Positions 46,391-58,858 of a stretch of DNA of 64,000 bases are shown here, piece after piece. Every line of letters starts with the position of its first letter. Positions within the stretch are counted from its first letter, which is position 1. The position numbers were made by a program, and so were the translations under genes. Source of the stretch: Phylloscopus collybita (taxonomy: Eukaryota; Chordata; Aves; Passeriformes; Phylloscopidae); the NCBI GenBank assembly GCA_027886175.1, contig JAJNNQ010000026.1, positions 30,398,001 to 30,462,000 of the forward strand, given 5' to 3'. Below the pieces are notes generated by a model that made no database searches, was not told where the DNA came from, and was given only the letters and a program-made list of their open reading frames with translations.

Positions 46391-48596
46391 AACCCACAAA
46401 AAGACTAAGGGAACATCACAGGTTCAAAGTAAGCAGAGGTAGAGGTTTTGTTGGCTAGGGTTGAGCAGGTGTTTATATTCTAATGGTGGTTAATATTCCT
46501 CAAGAAAATATTTCTACTACACAAGAATATGCTAACAGATTTTCTTTTTTGAGCTTAAGGGTAAATCTCACTGTTTCAGTAGACTTCAATAGAGGGGCAA
46601 GTTATTTACGTGGGGAAAAAGACAGTCAATAAAATACATCTGTAAAGCATCTTGTAAGAAAGGAGGATAATTTAAAAATCAATGTATTATCCAGCTTCCA
46701 ATGAATAGAAATGTTCTTTTTTTCATTGGTCCTTTTGTAGAGCTCTAGCCATGTTATAAATGTAACATGCAAAAAACCCCTTTCTGCTAATTAGTCTTTG
46801 CTTTTTGTTACAACTATTATGCATCTAAGTATAGCAGTCTAGAAAGACCATAAGGCTATCAGCTACCTTGATGACTGGAGACGTATGTCCTTACTAAAAC
46901 ACAAAATAAACATTTCAGCTAGCATTACCAATCTTTGATCTGGGCTGAGCAAAATCTGATGGCTTCGCTTTTGCTGTTTATAGCTTAAAAATACCATAAC
47001 AGACAAAAAAGAAAGGTAGCTGGTATGCTGCAGCCTACAACTGCAGAGCAAATGTCTGCCTCTCAGATTAGAAGCATATCAGTAAGGATGTGATACTTCT
47101 GGTCATTTGCCAGACTTTGAGAACTAGAATTCTCTCTCTCTCTGAATGTGCCAAAATATTTTCAATAAAGTTTCAAAGAAAAGACTGTATTCCAGTATAA
47201 TTACATTTATGGAAAAAAAAAAAAGAAAATATGACAGAGTTCTTAAATTGCTGGTTCATTACATTTTAGCCTTTAACTTCAGAGGTTGTAGATCACCACT
47301 TTTCAGACAGTGCCAGCAAGGTTTTATGTATCACGTAATCCCATTTAAATTCTGCAGTGAGAAGCTAATTGAGACTTACGTGATGTGTCATCCCTGTGCA
47401 GGCCATCTGCACAGGCTGAATTGCATTCAGAGTCAGCCTGTGAGAAACTACAGAGTACCCAATTGCTGCATGTTGGGAAAATAAGTTACAAATTTATCTG
47501 CATCTAAAATAATGTGGTAAAATAAATAACAGGCGGTTATCAGCTTCAGCTAAAAACTTTTCACTCTCTCCAACGAAGTTGTCATTTGGCTGTTTTTATC
47601 TTTAAAATTCATGGCCCTGTAAGTAACCCAGCAACTGATCCAGAGTCCTTATCCTCTGCATTTTGTATAGACAGAAACATAAAGAAATGTTCCTTGAGGT
47701 TTTCAATATATTACATAATAAACCCTCATCCTCCCAAATCTCCCCCACTCCCAAATATATCTTTGTAAAGTTACCATAGTCAACATAAGAGTGACAATGG
47801 CAAAGAAGCAAAGAAGGAGAGGGGAAAACAAGTCATAAAGCACTGTAAAATTATGGTCAGATTATCATATTTTTATGTAATGTAGGAATATAATAGTTTC
47901 TAGGCAACAAAATTAAAACAATCTCTTTTCAAATCTATAGGAGTCCTCTTCTGATGCATACCTGCTTTATTTTTGTTATATTTTCTTCTGTCCAGGTAAA
48001 TACATCTAATTTATGTCTTGAGTAAATAAACATTCAGTCAAGTCTATAATTTGAGCAGTAAATGGTATCTCTGATCTCAGCTCTTTCTCTTCTTCCACTT
48101 CTCAACTATGCATGAAAAAAGCAAAAAAAGCCAGTGGTGGCTCCCCACCTTTATTTAGACTATTACAGTAAATGGTTTGCTCTGATCAGTCATGACTAAA
48201 TAGTATTAACAACCAGCACGTATTGCCAGAAACAGACTAATTGGATAAGCATTCTGTATCTAAATAGAGACAGCAATAAAATTAGTAATCAGAAAGAGAA
48301 AGAAGTCTTTTCTAAAAGAGGATGAATATGAAAATTTGGCCAGGGGGATTTAACTTTTTCTGGTTAAATATAAACAGATGTGTGTATAGAAAGGAATGGA
48401 GGAGGAGTGGCCAAATAAGCAAGCAACAAATCATGCCAACAGTGGAAATGCATTGATGAATAACAGACTATGAGAGTGTGAACAAATGCCTGTAGCATAT
48501 CCAAGGCAGTATTAATCTCATCTACTATAGGTTCTGTGTTTTGGAACTATGGTTTTAAAATATGCTTGGAAAAGTAAACTTAATGAAGGTTAATAT
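46391..48596. other. Unique sequence, no gene seen
   Basis: No transposon recognised. The stretch 47270-47490 is a candidate conserved element listed separately. Confidence 0.5.
47270..47490. other. Candidate conserved non-coding element
   Basis: Complex, repeat-free sequence with paired ACGT-core words (ATCACGTAATCCC and CTTACGTGATGTG) about 50 bp apart and balanced base composition. A 112-codon frame (47146-47484) spans it but shows no domain and begins in unrelated AT-rich sequence. Call based on texture only. Confidence 0.25.
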
Positions 48597-48630
48597 GCAA
48601 CAATCAAATGTTAAAACATTTGATTGTTGC
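48597..48630. repeat. Perfect inverted repeat, 16-bp arms, 2-bp spacer
   Basis: GCAACAATCAAATGTT (48597-48612), AA, then AACATTTGATTGTTGC (48615-48630). The arms are exact complements, giving a hairpin or cruciform of 34 bp. It lies about 70 bp upstream of a possible splice acceptor. Confidence 0.97.
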
Positions 48631-48701
48631 AGGTGATATTCCTATGGAATATATGTGCCTTTTTTAATTATAAATAACTGTTTGCCTTTGATTTTTTTCA
48701 G

Positions 48702-48798
48702 GTCATTTGCAAGCTGACTGTTTTCTACAAAATTCCTTTCCCCACCTGAAGTGGAATGTGCTGATGAACTGCGGGATGGGCGATTCCTAAGATGAAGA
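48702..48798 (+). other. Possible untranslated exon (splice-site pair only)
   Basis: A strong-looking acceptor (TTTGATTTTTTTCAG ending at 48701) is followed 97 bp later by a donor GTAAGA at 48799. The enclosed segment is GC-richer than its flanks (GAACTGCGGGATGGGCGATT). All three forward frames contain a stop, and the only start, at about 48763, opens an eight-codon frame, so if it is an exon it is untranslated or non-coding. Such pairs occur by chance. Confidence 0.22.
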
Positions 48799-49153
48799 GT
48801 AAGAATTTGGGTACAAAATTCTATGTGTTTGTGCTAAAACCATTGTGCCTACTGTTATCTTTTAACATAAAAAAACAGTCATGTACATGGAGTGCTGAAA
48901 GGCTTCTTGTTTAGGGATGGTTTTGTTTTGACTGATGCTTTCAAATATTTTAATGCATTCCCTTCATCTCACAGCAAAAGTGGAAGAGGATCAAGTAAGT
49001 GCTGATTTCTGAGAAGCTGTGTAAGATAAACAAACTAAATTATTCTCTATATAGGCTTGAGATATTTTGTGTCACATTAACTAAATACCTGTGTGGTAAA
49101 AAAGGAATGAGGGATGGAGAAGACAAGCATCCTTCTAAGGAAAATACGAGTTT
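48799..49153. other. Unique sequence, nothing recognised
   Basis: AT-rich, no repeat or exon seen. Confidence 0.45.
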
Positions 49154-49305
49154 TATAGAATTATAGAATGGCTTGGGTTAGAAGAGGCTTTGAAGATTTT
49201 CCAGTTTCAACCCCACTGCCATTGGGTTGAATTGGGGTTGAGTTGACACCTCACAGTAGACCATGTTGCTCAATGCCTCATCCAGCCTGGCTCTAGAGTT
49301 TACTA
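49154..49305 (-). mobile_element. CR1 LINE 3' end, short
   Basis: The plus strand reads TAGAATTATAGAATGGCTTG, GGGTTAGAAGAGGCTTTG, CCAGTTTCAACCCCACTGCC, CCATGTTGCTCAATGCCTC and CATCCAGCCTGGC: about 150 bp of CR1 3' UTR with a remnant octamer tail. Confidence 0.85.
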
Positions 49306-49474
49306 GCTTCATCTTCATCTGTGTTTGCTACATATAAACATATATAAAAACATATAAAAGTGGTAGATTGTTGAACTTTCCAAGCAGTTTGCCGATTCCC
49401 TCTTTGGAGATAATAATGTGTCTTGAATAGAAAAAAAAGACAAAAAAAGACAGCTTTTTAACTTGCCCAAAACA

Positions 49475-49508
49475 CTTTATTTATTTATTTATTTATTTAT
49501 TTTATTTG
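49475..49508. repeat. (TTTA)n microsatellite
   Basis: About eight TTTA units with one T insertion near the end. Confidence 0.92.
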
Positions 49509-50234
49509 GCTGTAAGTATTGCACCTTTCTTAGCTCTGTAGAAGGGTGATTTCCTTTGACTTACATGGGCAGTGAATCAGATAATTTTAAATAGTAGCTC
49601 TAAAAACACTTCCATCAACAAAAGGCATACACAAACAGGGTTCAAATGGGTTTTTGATGGTGGAAAGAAATTTCAAACTGTGTGGAGGAAAGATAAATTT
49701 CTGCCCTAAAATAAAGAAAATTTCTTACCGAAAAATGAAATTTCCCTCTCTTAAATCCAGTTGATAATAGGCTAATAGCTAGACCAGAGAACCTCCTCCA
49801 TGGAGGAGAATGACAATCTGAAGTACTGAGTATAGAATTCTGCTAAGGTTTGACAGCAATACTATCACATAAATAAACATTTATTGCAGGCAAAAATGCT
49901 TCTTTCTTGGGTTTCATTTTTCTTGTTCCTGAAATGAAAGGGTTTTTTTTTTTTTTTTCTTAAATATTTAATCAAGAGCTCCAATTTCTGTAAACACACA
50001 CTACTCCCCCACTTCTGATGAAACACTTTCAAAATGTCCAGTTCTTTTTACTGTCAAAAATATTGCTTCTCTAGTAAAATACATGGAAGAGATTCTTGAG
50101 GTTTTGAGATCTTGAAGTCTAACAGAATTTATAGAGGAATACACCTGTGAGTTGTTCCTTATTATTCCAGGTACATCCACAGAAAAAATGCAAACGACAT
50201 TTGCTGCCAACAAATAAACTCTGTGCAGATGATT

Positions 50235-50253
50235 AAAAAAAAAAAAAAAAAAA
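50235..50253. repeat. Poly(A)
   Basis: A19 followed by GAAAGAAAAAAAAAGAG. No retrocopy recognised upstream. Confidence 0.88.
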
Positions 50254-53200
50254 GAAAGAAAAAAAAAGAGTAAAAATGCTTCATTGCAAACTAGACATTT
50301 ATATTCAGTCCTTTCATAGTGATCAAAGCCAGACATGAAGATGATGAGGAATTGGCTCTAGAAAATGTGCACAAGAATCATGACATGACCAAGTTTTCTT
50401 ATTTAGATTTTTCTGTCATAGCCATTTTTGCTTCATCTGTCACTAAAACCACAACAACTTTCCAAGTTTTGTTTAGTGATGTATTCATGTCCCTTACTGA
50501 ATATTAACCACAACAAATATAATACTTCTGGGTTTTGGTTTTTTTCCTACTGCACTTTCTAAATTCAATTGAATTCTGAACTCCCTTTTTCAGGAGCTAT
50601 GTGTGCATATCTAAGAACACACAGGCAGAAGGGACAGGAATTGGCTTCCCCTAGCTACAAGATAACTTGGAAAAAACTGCCAGTCTTGTGACAGTTATAT
50701 GGATGTCTAAAATCATTATATAGTACTAGTTCACTTAAATTTAAAATGAAAGGTTCATCAACCAGACACTTGTATGCTGTGAACTTACAGAAATTTATTC
50801 TAGAGAGAGAAATAAAAGATTTAGCTTATATTTTCTGCTTGTTGCATACGTGCATTTACTATTAATGGGACCAATGTCTATATATAAAAAGACTCTATTT
50901 ATGACATCTGATATGAAAGCAGAAAAATTATGAACTGTTGGAGGAAGGATTGAAGTCACGTTAAATGAGATATGAGCCTCACATAAGATATTAAGACTAG
51001 TCAGAGAAGAATCGAAGAAGTAACTTAAAAAATATCTTATGAATCTGAACTTTAAAAATTACAGATCATGATTTTTATAACTGATTTTTTAATAGAAAAA
51101 TTGGAGTATAGATTGGAATAAAATGTCAAGAAAAAATTTAAATAATATATTTTCTATAATTGGTTGTATGAGAAAGCACATACAGAATTTCTTATTTGTT
51201 TGTGTTTTTTTAGTGTTCTACTAGCAAATTTGAAGTTAACTTAATGAAACAAAAGAAAAAGAATCTCATGTTGCTGTCTACAATGACATAATATTTCTTT
51301 ACAAATAAATATCCTTGAGATCAAATACTCTGTCCTCTGGGTTAAAAGCTAAATTAAAAACTGTAACTATTTGTATCAGTGCATGGGCTGCATATTTGGT
51401 TTTCTGAGTTTTAAATATGCCTGAATTTTTTTGACACTTTATTATATTTCAGCATTCTTTGCAAGTAGTCTAATACTATTGGCCAGAATAATGGTTCCAA
51501 GAGGTAAAACTGAAAAAGAGAAAATGAGGCAGAAATATACCTGTCCTTCCAAAACAGTGGGGTACTCTTTAAGGTTGAATCATTAATGGTAGTCACTCAA
51601 GTCTCATCACAGTTGGAACAGTGTCCAAAGGTTTGATTTGAAAAGAGAGAATAATCTCCTAGATATCAGGGTCACTCTTTTTAAGTACTATATCTATAAA
51701 AAAAGTTCTATTACATTTTTACCCACACATTTTCAAGTTTTTATTCAAGCACATAGTACTTGAAACTAGATTGCTAAAATAGTACCTCATGAATGCTAGT
51801 TATCACATTTTACAATTTATTGTATTTTACATCTTACTTTCCTACAGTAAATAGAGCATTTGCATTTTTTATTTTATTTTCTGTCAAGTCAAGAATTAAC
51901 TAGATGAAAATTAACTAGCAGCAAAAAAACCACAAAAAAAGAATACTGGATTTTTTCTTAATATGAAAACCTTAACAGACAAAATATAACTCTAACTGGA
52001 GGAAGTTCTCTTATACAGCTGTATTTTATTCTGTAGAACTAGAGGAAGTGCAAAACAATAATGAAGCTTCTTAGAAAATAACATTTGCTCTTCTGTTTTG
52101 AAATTACTGGAGCTGAACAGCTAATCATTTTATTCATCCCAGATGAATCCTTAGATGAAAGGTAGTGACAAATGAATGTATATTTTAAGTTCAGCCTGCA
52201 GTCTTTCTGTTGTGAGCCACTTGCCCAATGCATTGGATAAGGTACAAAATCATATCTGATACCACCTCCCAGCTCCGGAAGAGTTTCAGTCTTTTCTCTG
52301 TGCTAAAGGTATAGAATAAAAATTAAAAATAAGCTGGTTTTATTCATTACCTGGATCATATAACCACTTGTTCTTTCTCTAAAAGAAAGAGGAGCAGTTC
52401 CTAAAGTTCCTACATTATGAGGACATTCTCCTAAATGAAAAGAGATTTGAAGACATCATTTTCAAGCCTCTTAAACATATTGTTAAAGTAAATATTTGAA
52501 CACAATATCTGCTTTTTACAGATAAACAACCCAGGTACATCATATTCTACAGTGCTAGATGATTATGATGAAAAAGCACAAAAGAAAACAGGGTTTTTTT
52601 CTGTTAGTGTCATGCCATAATATAAAATTGTTAAATTATCACTAATCAAAAGAACAGATTATTATGATAATGTGAGTAATACAAGTTGTCAGAAAGATTT
52701 TTTTTTTTTTTTGTCTGAGAGTAGTCCAAATTTCAGTAAAATTCTGGGAGCTAAAATCAGCTTAGAGATAGTAGTTTCATGTTTTGGAACTGAATTCCTG
52801 GTTCATCAGGGAGGATCCTGTAGATAAGTAGGAAAACTCTCATTTTGTAAATGATGTTGGACCTTACATGTAATAAGGGCACAAACAGGTGACTGCTGAT
52901 TCTCATACAGATAGCTTTGACTTCTAAGAGGATAAACAGAAGAGGCATAGAGAATAAAAACGTCAAGGGTCTTCAGGGTTAAATTGATGGTATCCACATT
53001 TTTAGGTGTGCCTTTTATACTCAGTGCTACACCCTAAAAATATTCTGAATCTATGTCAGGATAAAAGCTAGATATGCATCACCCCTGTGTGCAACCTTGT
53101 TTCCTTGAAAGGGAGGAACTCATAGTGTAGTTCAAGCAATCCCCTGTTCTGGAGACTGAGAGTGCCTGAGATTTAGTATCCTGCAATTTAAACCTGTCAC

Positions 53201-53605
53201 TTAACACACTCAGGATTAGAGTCTTTTTAGGCCTAGACTCTTTTTATTTTTAATATTTTTTCTTTCTGTGATTTTATTTGGAAAATGTGTACTGGCATAC
53301 CTCAGGGGAAGACAAACTATTCCAAGCTCTTGCGGGTGGAATAAAGGAAGAGACTAAATATACCTCCTTTCATTAGAACCAAGCTTTAAATTCTTTTATT
53401 GAAACAGACCAAATAAAAAGTATAAATCTCTGCCTCCATTTAGATAAGAACATATTTGTTAAAAAGCATCTTTAACTGAAAAAAAAAACCCAACCTGATA
53501 AAGTTAATACAGGAATACAGTGTTCCTTTATTTTTCTAGCATTAAGCAAGGACTTTTAGAAAGACACATGAGTATATATTTTCATACCTTGACAGAGAAT
53601 TCTTG

Positions 53606-53639
53606 ATTATCAAAGACTTCTTATTATCAAAGACTTCTT
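53606..53639. repeat. Perfect tandem duplication of 17 bp
   Basis: ATTATCAAAGACTTCTT at 53606-53622 is repeated exactly at 53623-53639. Confidence 0.95.
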
Positions 53640-53705
53640 ATTCAGAAGAAATAAGCCATAATGAATAAACTTATCCATGCTGTGGACAAATGGTTCTGAT
53701 ATGTT

Positions 53706-53868
53706 ACAAAAAACCCACAACAACAACCACACCCACCCCACCCCTCCCCCCACAAAAAAAACCAAAACCAAAAACAAAAACAAAAACAACAAAAAAACCA
53801 CCAGAAAACAAAGAAACAAACAAAAAAAGCCAACAACAACACAAAACAAAAAACCACAACCAAAAAAC
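53706..53868. repeat. A/C-rich low-complexity tract, about 160 bp
   Basis: Built of ACA, AAC, CCA and CAAAAA words with a C-rich patch CCCACCCCTCCCCCCAC. Almost no G or T on the plus strand. Long open frames on both strands here (minus 53610-53969; plus 53690-53983) reflect only the lack of stop codons. Confidence 0.92.
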
Positions 53869-54479
53869 ATCTCCCCATGAATATATTTTAATAACAATCT
53901 TAAAAATGTTATTAACAGCTGTAATACTCCTCTTCCCAGAAACCCACAAAATGACATCAGATAGATCACCTACTTTTCTTTGAGTAAGTGACACAGAAAG
54001 TTTCTCCTATATTAACAAACTAAGCAATAGCAGATCCTCTTTTCTCTTCCTGAGGTACCAAATCCACATATGGCTACATCAGTAAAATTAAAATATCTTG
54101 ACCTATTAGACCAAAATCCAAACTGCGTATTTGAAAATTTAAACATGACTATTATGTAAAGAGTTAAATGTAGAGAAAACCTGCTTTAGGGAAAATCTTT
54201 AAACATCATCTTTTTTGAGGTGAGATTTCTGATTCAATTTCTCTAGCTCTTGATGGTGTAGCCAAGTTTAGGTTTAAGCAAAGCAACAATAAACCCAGTT
54301 CTGTGTCAATCTGAATGTCTTGATTAAAACAATGCCTATTTCTTTCATGCTTACACAGATCCTACAAATTGAGATTGCAACTAAAAACCCTATGCTTCTA
54401 TTTCTCTAATTTGTCAGTCTCTCTGCAGGAAATGGAAACAAAAGTAAAATTTAAATGATAGAAATAGGTTTTAAAACTT

Positions 54480-54543
54480 AAATTTATTTAATATAATAAT
54501 AAATTTATTTAATATAATAATATTAAAATTAAATTTATTTAAT
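54480..54543. repeat. Tandem duplication, 21-bp unit, plus partial third copy
   Basis: AAATTTATTTAATATAATAA plus T occurs at 54480-54500 and 54501-54521; AAATTTATTTAAT recurs at 54531-54543. Confidence 0.92.
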
Positions 54544-54582
54544 AGGGTTTTTAATTTAAATTACAGAAATAGTTGGGTTTTT

Positions 54583-54747
54583 ACAAAAAAAAAAAACAAA
54601 AAAACCAAAAAACCCAAAACAAAACAAAAAAACCAAACCAAACCAAAACAAAACAAAAGCACACACACACACAAAACCCAAACAAACAAACAACCCCCCC
54701 CAAAAAAAACCCAACCACAAAAAACAACCAAACAAACAACCAAAACT
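54583..54747. repeat. A/C-rich low-complexity tract, about 165 bp
   Basis: The second such tract within 900 bp of the first. It includes an ACACACACAC run, a C8 run and repeated AACCAAACAAAC words, again nearly free of G and T on the plus strand. Confidence 0.92.
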
Positions 54748-55074
54748 AAACTGCAATCCAGTGATGAAAAATCAGCAGCAAAATATTCAATCTTTTCTTA
54801 CAGGTAAGGTGCATTAAAAGGTACAACTCCATTTACTGTAAGATAACTAAACTGATAGTTATCAGATCTTCAGCTTCTTCCTAGACAGAGTACAAAAATG
54901 CTAATCACTATGCCACATATATAAAATACTATATCATTATGATGTATACCTATTACACAATGTCTGAGTTATAGGTATGACCATAAGGAATATGACAACA
55001 TGAACCAAGGTTCCTTGAAGTGCTTATTTTATTTATTATACTTCATGTATATGTATATATACTGAAGGACAGAG

Positions 55075-55103
55075 ATGAGGTGAGATGAGATGAGATGAGG
55101 TGA
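55075..55103. repeat. (GAGAT)n-like pentamer repeat
   Basis: GATGAGGTGAGATGAGATGA type units, about five, with G/A variants. Confidence 0.85.
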
Positions 55104-55615
55104 ATATCTATATAGATAAAGAGCTGTCTGCTCTAAGTTACTACAAACAATAAATCTATAGATAGTTCACTGATGTCTGTTCCTACTCTGCTTCCAATAA
55201 TGTTTCCTTGAAATCTTGCCAGATTCAAGTTTTGGTAAGAGAGTGTTCTGAATTGCTTTGCACTGTTCATTATTTAACATTTTTATGTAGCTTCAAATAT
55301 ATGCATGTAACAGCGGCGTGAGATAATGTATGGTCCTTGCCCGAAAGAGACCAGCTCTTACAAAGAAACAGAAAGAAATGAGGCATAATAAAGTAAGAAT
55401 AGAAATACTCATAGGTAGTTGAGGTGTGGGGTTTTTTGACAAGTAAGAGAGTGTACAGGGAAAGGAGCATATGGAAGAAGTAATGTCTGTTGCAAACCAC
55501 AGGACTGACAATATGGACTGCAAAATGGATGGGCAAGGAGAATTTTTCGTCATATGATACAATTCTTCTTATTGATCTGCTGATAAAGCTGAGCCCCAAA
55601 ACAAAAGAATGTTTG

Positions 55616-55685
55616 GGGTTTTTTTGTTTTGTTTTGGTTTGTTTGTTTGTTTTGCTTTTTTGCTTGTGGGTTTTTTGTTTTAGTT
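55616..55685. repeat. T/G-rich low-complexity tract
   Basis: GGTTTTTTTGTTTTGTTTTG and similar words. Confidence 0.85.
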
Positions 55686-56249
55686 TGAATTAAGAGAGTA
55701 CACACTACAGGCTAATTTATTAAGAAGGGATGATCAGGATGGGAGATCATTGTAGTATATCAGCCAATCATTTGTACACTCTCTTGGGCTGGATAATAGA
55801 TATAGCACTGGCTGTGAGTTTCAGTATTAGAAAACTAAAGTCTACTATACTGCATTTGTTATATTTGACTGTGCTTATGGAGCTGAAACACAAAAACCAA
55901 AAGCAAGTTAAATTTCTAGATCAGAATATTTGTCTTATTCACAAATTGATCATCTGCTGCTACATATTCAAAACTTGAAGTATGTGTATTACCTTGCTTA
56001 TCCTGTGAGTTTGATTATACCTCTATTACTTTCATTTTTCACTAATCTATAGCTGGTGTAACTGTGCTGTAGTAGTTCTTAATTCCCCAAAGCTTCTAAA
56101 TGAGAAAATGATTCAGTTAATCAAAAGTTTTTGATTTATAGTAATTCATAACATGATACACATAAGAATTAATAATGAAGTAATTTAGCAAGAGGACAAC
56201 ATTCAGTTTGGAATGCTAATTAATTTGGTAAATTGAGCCAAATATAAGA

Positions 56250-56742
56250 ATCATAAAACCATATAATGGTTTGGGTTGGAAGGGACCTTAGAGATCTTCT
56301 AGTTCTAACCCTTCTGCCATGGACAAGGATACTTTCCACTAGACCAGGTTGCTCAGAGACCTGGCCAACCTGGCCTTGAACGCTTCCAGGGATGGGATGT
56401 TACAACTTTTCTGGACAACCTGTTCCAGTGTCTCATCACCCTCACAGTAAAGAATTTCTTCCCAATATATTTCCCAGTATATTTCATCCCAATTTTAAGG
56501 GTCTCTCAATTTTAAGCCACTCCCCCTTGTCTTTTCACTACATACTTTGGTAAATAGTCTCTCTCCATCTTTTAAGGTACTGGAAGGCTGAAATTAGGTC
56601 ATACCAAATCCTTCTCATTTCCAGGTTAAACAATCCCACCTGTTGCAGCCTTTACTCATTGGAGAGATGCTCCATCCCTCTTAATAAGTTTGGTGGTTCT
56701 CCTCTGGACTTGCTTCAGATAAGTTGAAACAATTCTGGTTTT
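56250..56742 (-). mobile_element. CR1 LINE 3' end
   Basis: The plus strand begins ATAAAACCATATAATGG and GGTTTGGGTTGGAAGGGACC, then has GACCAGGTTGCTCAGAGACC, CTTGAACGCTTCCAGGGATG, ATCACCCTCACAGTAAAG and CTCCTCTGGACTTGCTTCAG. This is CR1 3' UTR and ORF2 C-terminus in reverse, of the same subfamily wording as the 4061 copy. It carries a small local duplication, AATATATTTCCCAGTATATTTC, near 56464-56486. The 5' end is truncated. Confidence 0.9.
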
Positions 56743-57330
56743 CCAAGATAGGATTAAATCACATTTAAAGATATTTACCATAAGTTTTCTGTTTTTCTTT
56801 TACATATTTTTTATGAAGTATAATACTTTAAAAAAGAACAAATTTATCATACAGTATAGGTGATTGCCTATTTTAACCAAATTAATTTAATCCTTTTCAG
56901 TATGAATTCAGTGATACTCTGAGATTTTTAATATGTCCCGCAATGGTCTTGCATCTAAAATAAACAATAGTAGTTTCTTCAAAGCAGGATAATTTAAATT
57001 CCATACATGATATAAAGCCATAATATTCATAATAAGAACCAAAATGTTTTAGTGTGCCTTATTGTCATACCTTTTCCAACATATTTTGTAATGTGGTATT
57101 TCTCATGGTCCCATTACAATTATGTATGGCATTTTTAGAGTCGAAGCAAGAATAAAATTATTAACTTAGATTCAGAAAAGCATTATGGCATCCATTACTG
57201 GTAAAATTCTAAAGACAAGGATCTGAATTTCACCTAACAGTTATTTCAGGATCCTTCAGGCTTTGATGTTCAAGAAAATATAGATGTGCTTATCTTTCCT
57301 TTAGGAGTTCCATAAAAAAGAACACTAATG

Positions 57331-57360
57331 ACAAAACAACAACAAAAACAACAAAACAGC
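57331..57360. repeat. A/C-rich short tract
   Basis: ACAAAACAACAACAAAAACA-type words. Confidence 0.75.
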
Positions 57361-58408
57361 AATAAATGTCTATCAGTTAAAAAGAACAAGACATTATTCA
57401 AAGGTCTCTGATGTAGTGAATATTTTGAATAAGAAACAAACTCAGACAAAGAGAACAGAAATGTTAAGTATTTATAAGCAGGTCTACCCCTTCATGTGCA
57501 TATCATCATTAAGAGTTCCTCTTTCTTAAGATTAGTTTCAACTAATTAGTTTCAGTGACTTTTTGAGTTCTAGTGACATCTGCATGATTTTCCGTTGGCC
57601 TGTTTGTAGCCTATGAGGCCTTTGTGCTTCTCAGTCCTCTCAGCAGTTTTTCAGCCTCCTCTTAAAATTCAGATCTCCACTCTCTCATTTTAACTCTTTC
57701 ATGTTCTTTTTTTTTTTTTTTTGCAAAATCCTGTAGTCTCTAGGGCATTGTCTAAGTATACCGGGTTGCTTTCAAGGAGTGAGTTCCCTTGTTCTTTATA
57801 GAGATGATAAAGCCATTCTAACACTTTTTATAACACATGCACACTGAAAATCAGAAGGAAAAAAAAGATACCAAGGCACCATAGGTCACAAAGATTAAAA
57901 GCGCAAAATAATAAAAAATAATTTCAGCCTCTCTGTGATTTTTGTTTTGAACATGTTAGACTAAAAGAGATTTCAAATACCAGTTGTGCATTTTTAAAAA
58001 AATTACTCTACAAATATTTCCATTACATTTAACATAGTCTTGAATGTTGTCATGTCGAATTTTTTTTTCATTTGTTTTGCTTGGTAACTTCCATTAATAA
58101 TTTCCCCTAGTTCAAAAATATTTAGAATAATTTTCTTTTATGTTTTCTTTTATGTTTTCCTAAACACTTCTTTTGAAGTCTTCTTCAAAACTCTTTCAAA
58201 CTTTTAGATGAGAAAGGTGATTGTACATGTAATACTTTGTGTTCAAATACCATCTATTCCTTTAAGTATTGTATCCTGTAGTGGTGTATTCTGGGAATGT
58301 TTTTGCTAGGTCTTCAGAGCTGTTGTACAACATACACTCTGTGGGGTATTTTATTGGTTTTGACAAGTATTATATATGCCCAAAAAGGAACTGGGGAAAA
58401 GTTTGGGT

Positions 58409-58447
58409 CAAAACAAAACAAAACAAAACAAAACAAAACAAAACAAA
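58409..58447. repeat. (CAAAA)n microsatellite
   Basis: Between seven and eight perfect CAAAA pentamers. Confidence 0.95.
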
Positions 58448-58858
58448 GGTGAAATGCTAATACATTTTATTTTGATTATTCAAAAAGAAATTCTTCTCCA
58501 TTCAAAACACTTTTTATTTAAAAATAACCCAAAATATTCATATTGATTTTTTTAATGTTTAATTCAAAAGCATTAGTGCATTTCACCCAAGATTACCTGT
58601 AGTGACTCCTAATTAATATTACTCTGTTGCTTTTGCTTTTGTTTTTGAAGATAAGCCTAGTCTTTACCTTGAACTTCCCAAATCTCACTCAAAAACCAAT
58701 AGAGAACAGCAGCCATGAAATTTTAATTTGACTGTAGATCAACAATTAATAATTTTTCCCCAGTATTATTTAGGATCCAAGGAGAAAATACTATGGGGAA
58801 ATTAATAATAAGGAAATTCATAGCTTCTCCTTGCTCTGACCAGTTCGTTTGGTGGGAG

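Larger units (their letters stand above)
49306..53705. other. Unique AT-rich sequence, no gene seen
   Basis: No exon or transposon recognised. It includes a TTTA microsatellite (49475-49508), a poly(A) (50235-50253), a T-run (52699-52713) and a 17-bp tandem duplication (53606-53639). Confidence 0.5.
54748..56249. other. Unique sequence, no gene seen
   Basis: It includes a GATGA-type pentamer repeat (55075-55103) and a T/G tract (55616-55685). Confidence 0.5.

Noticed and set aside
47146..47484. 112-codon open frame
   Set aside because: No domain and no plausible exon borders; kept only as a possible conserved non-coding stretch.
53610..53969. 119-codon Phe/Gly/Val-rich open frame resembling a membrane protein
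   Set aside because: It is a translation of the G/T strand of a low-complexity A/C tract; apparent hydrophobicity is due to TTT and GTT codons.
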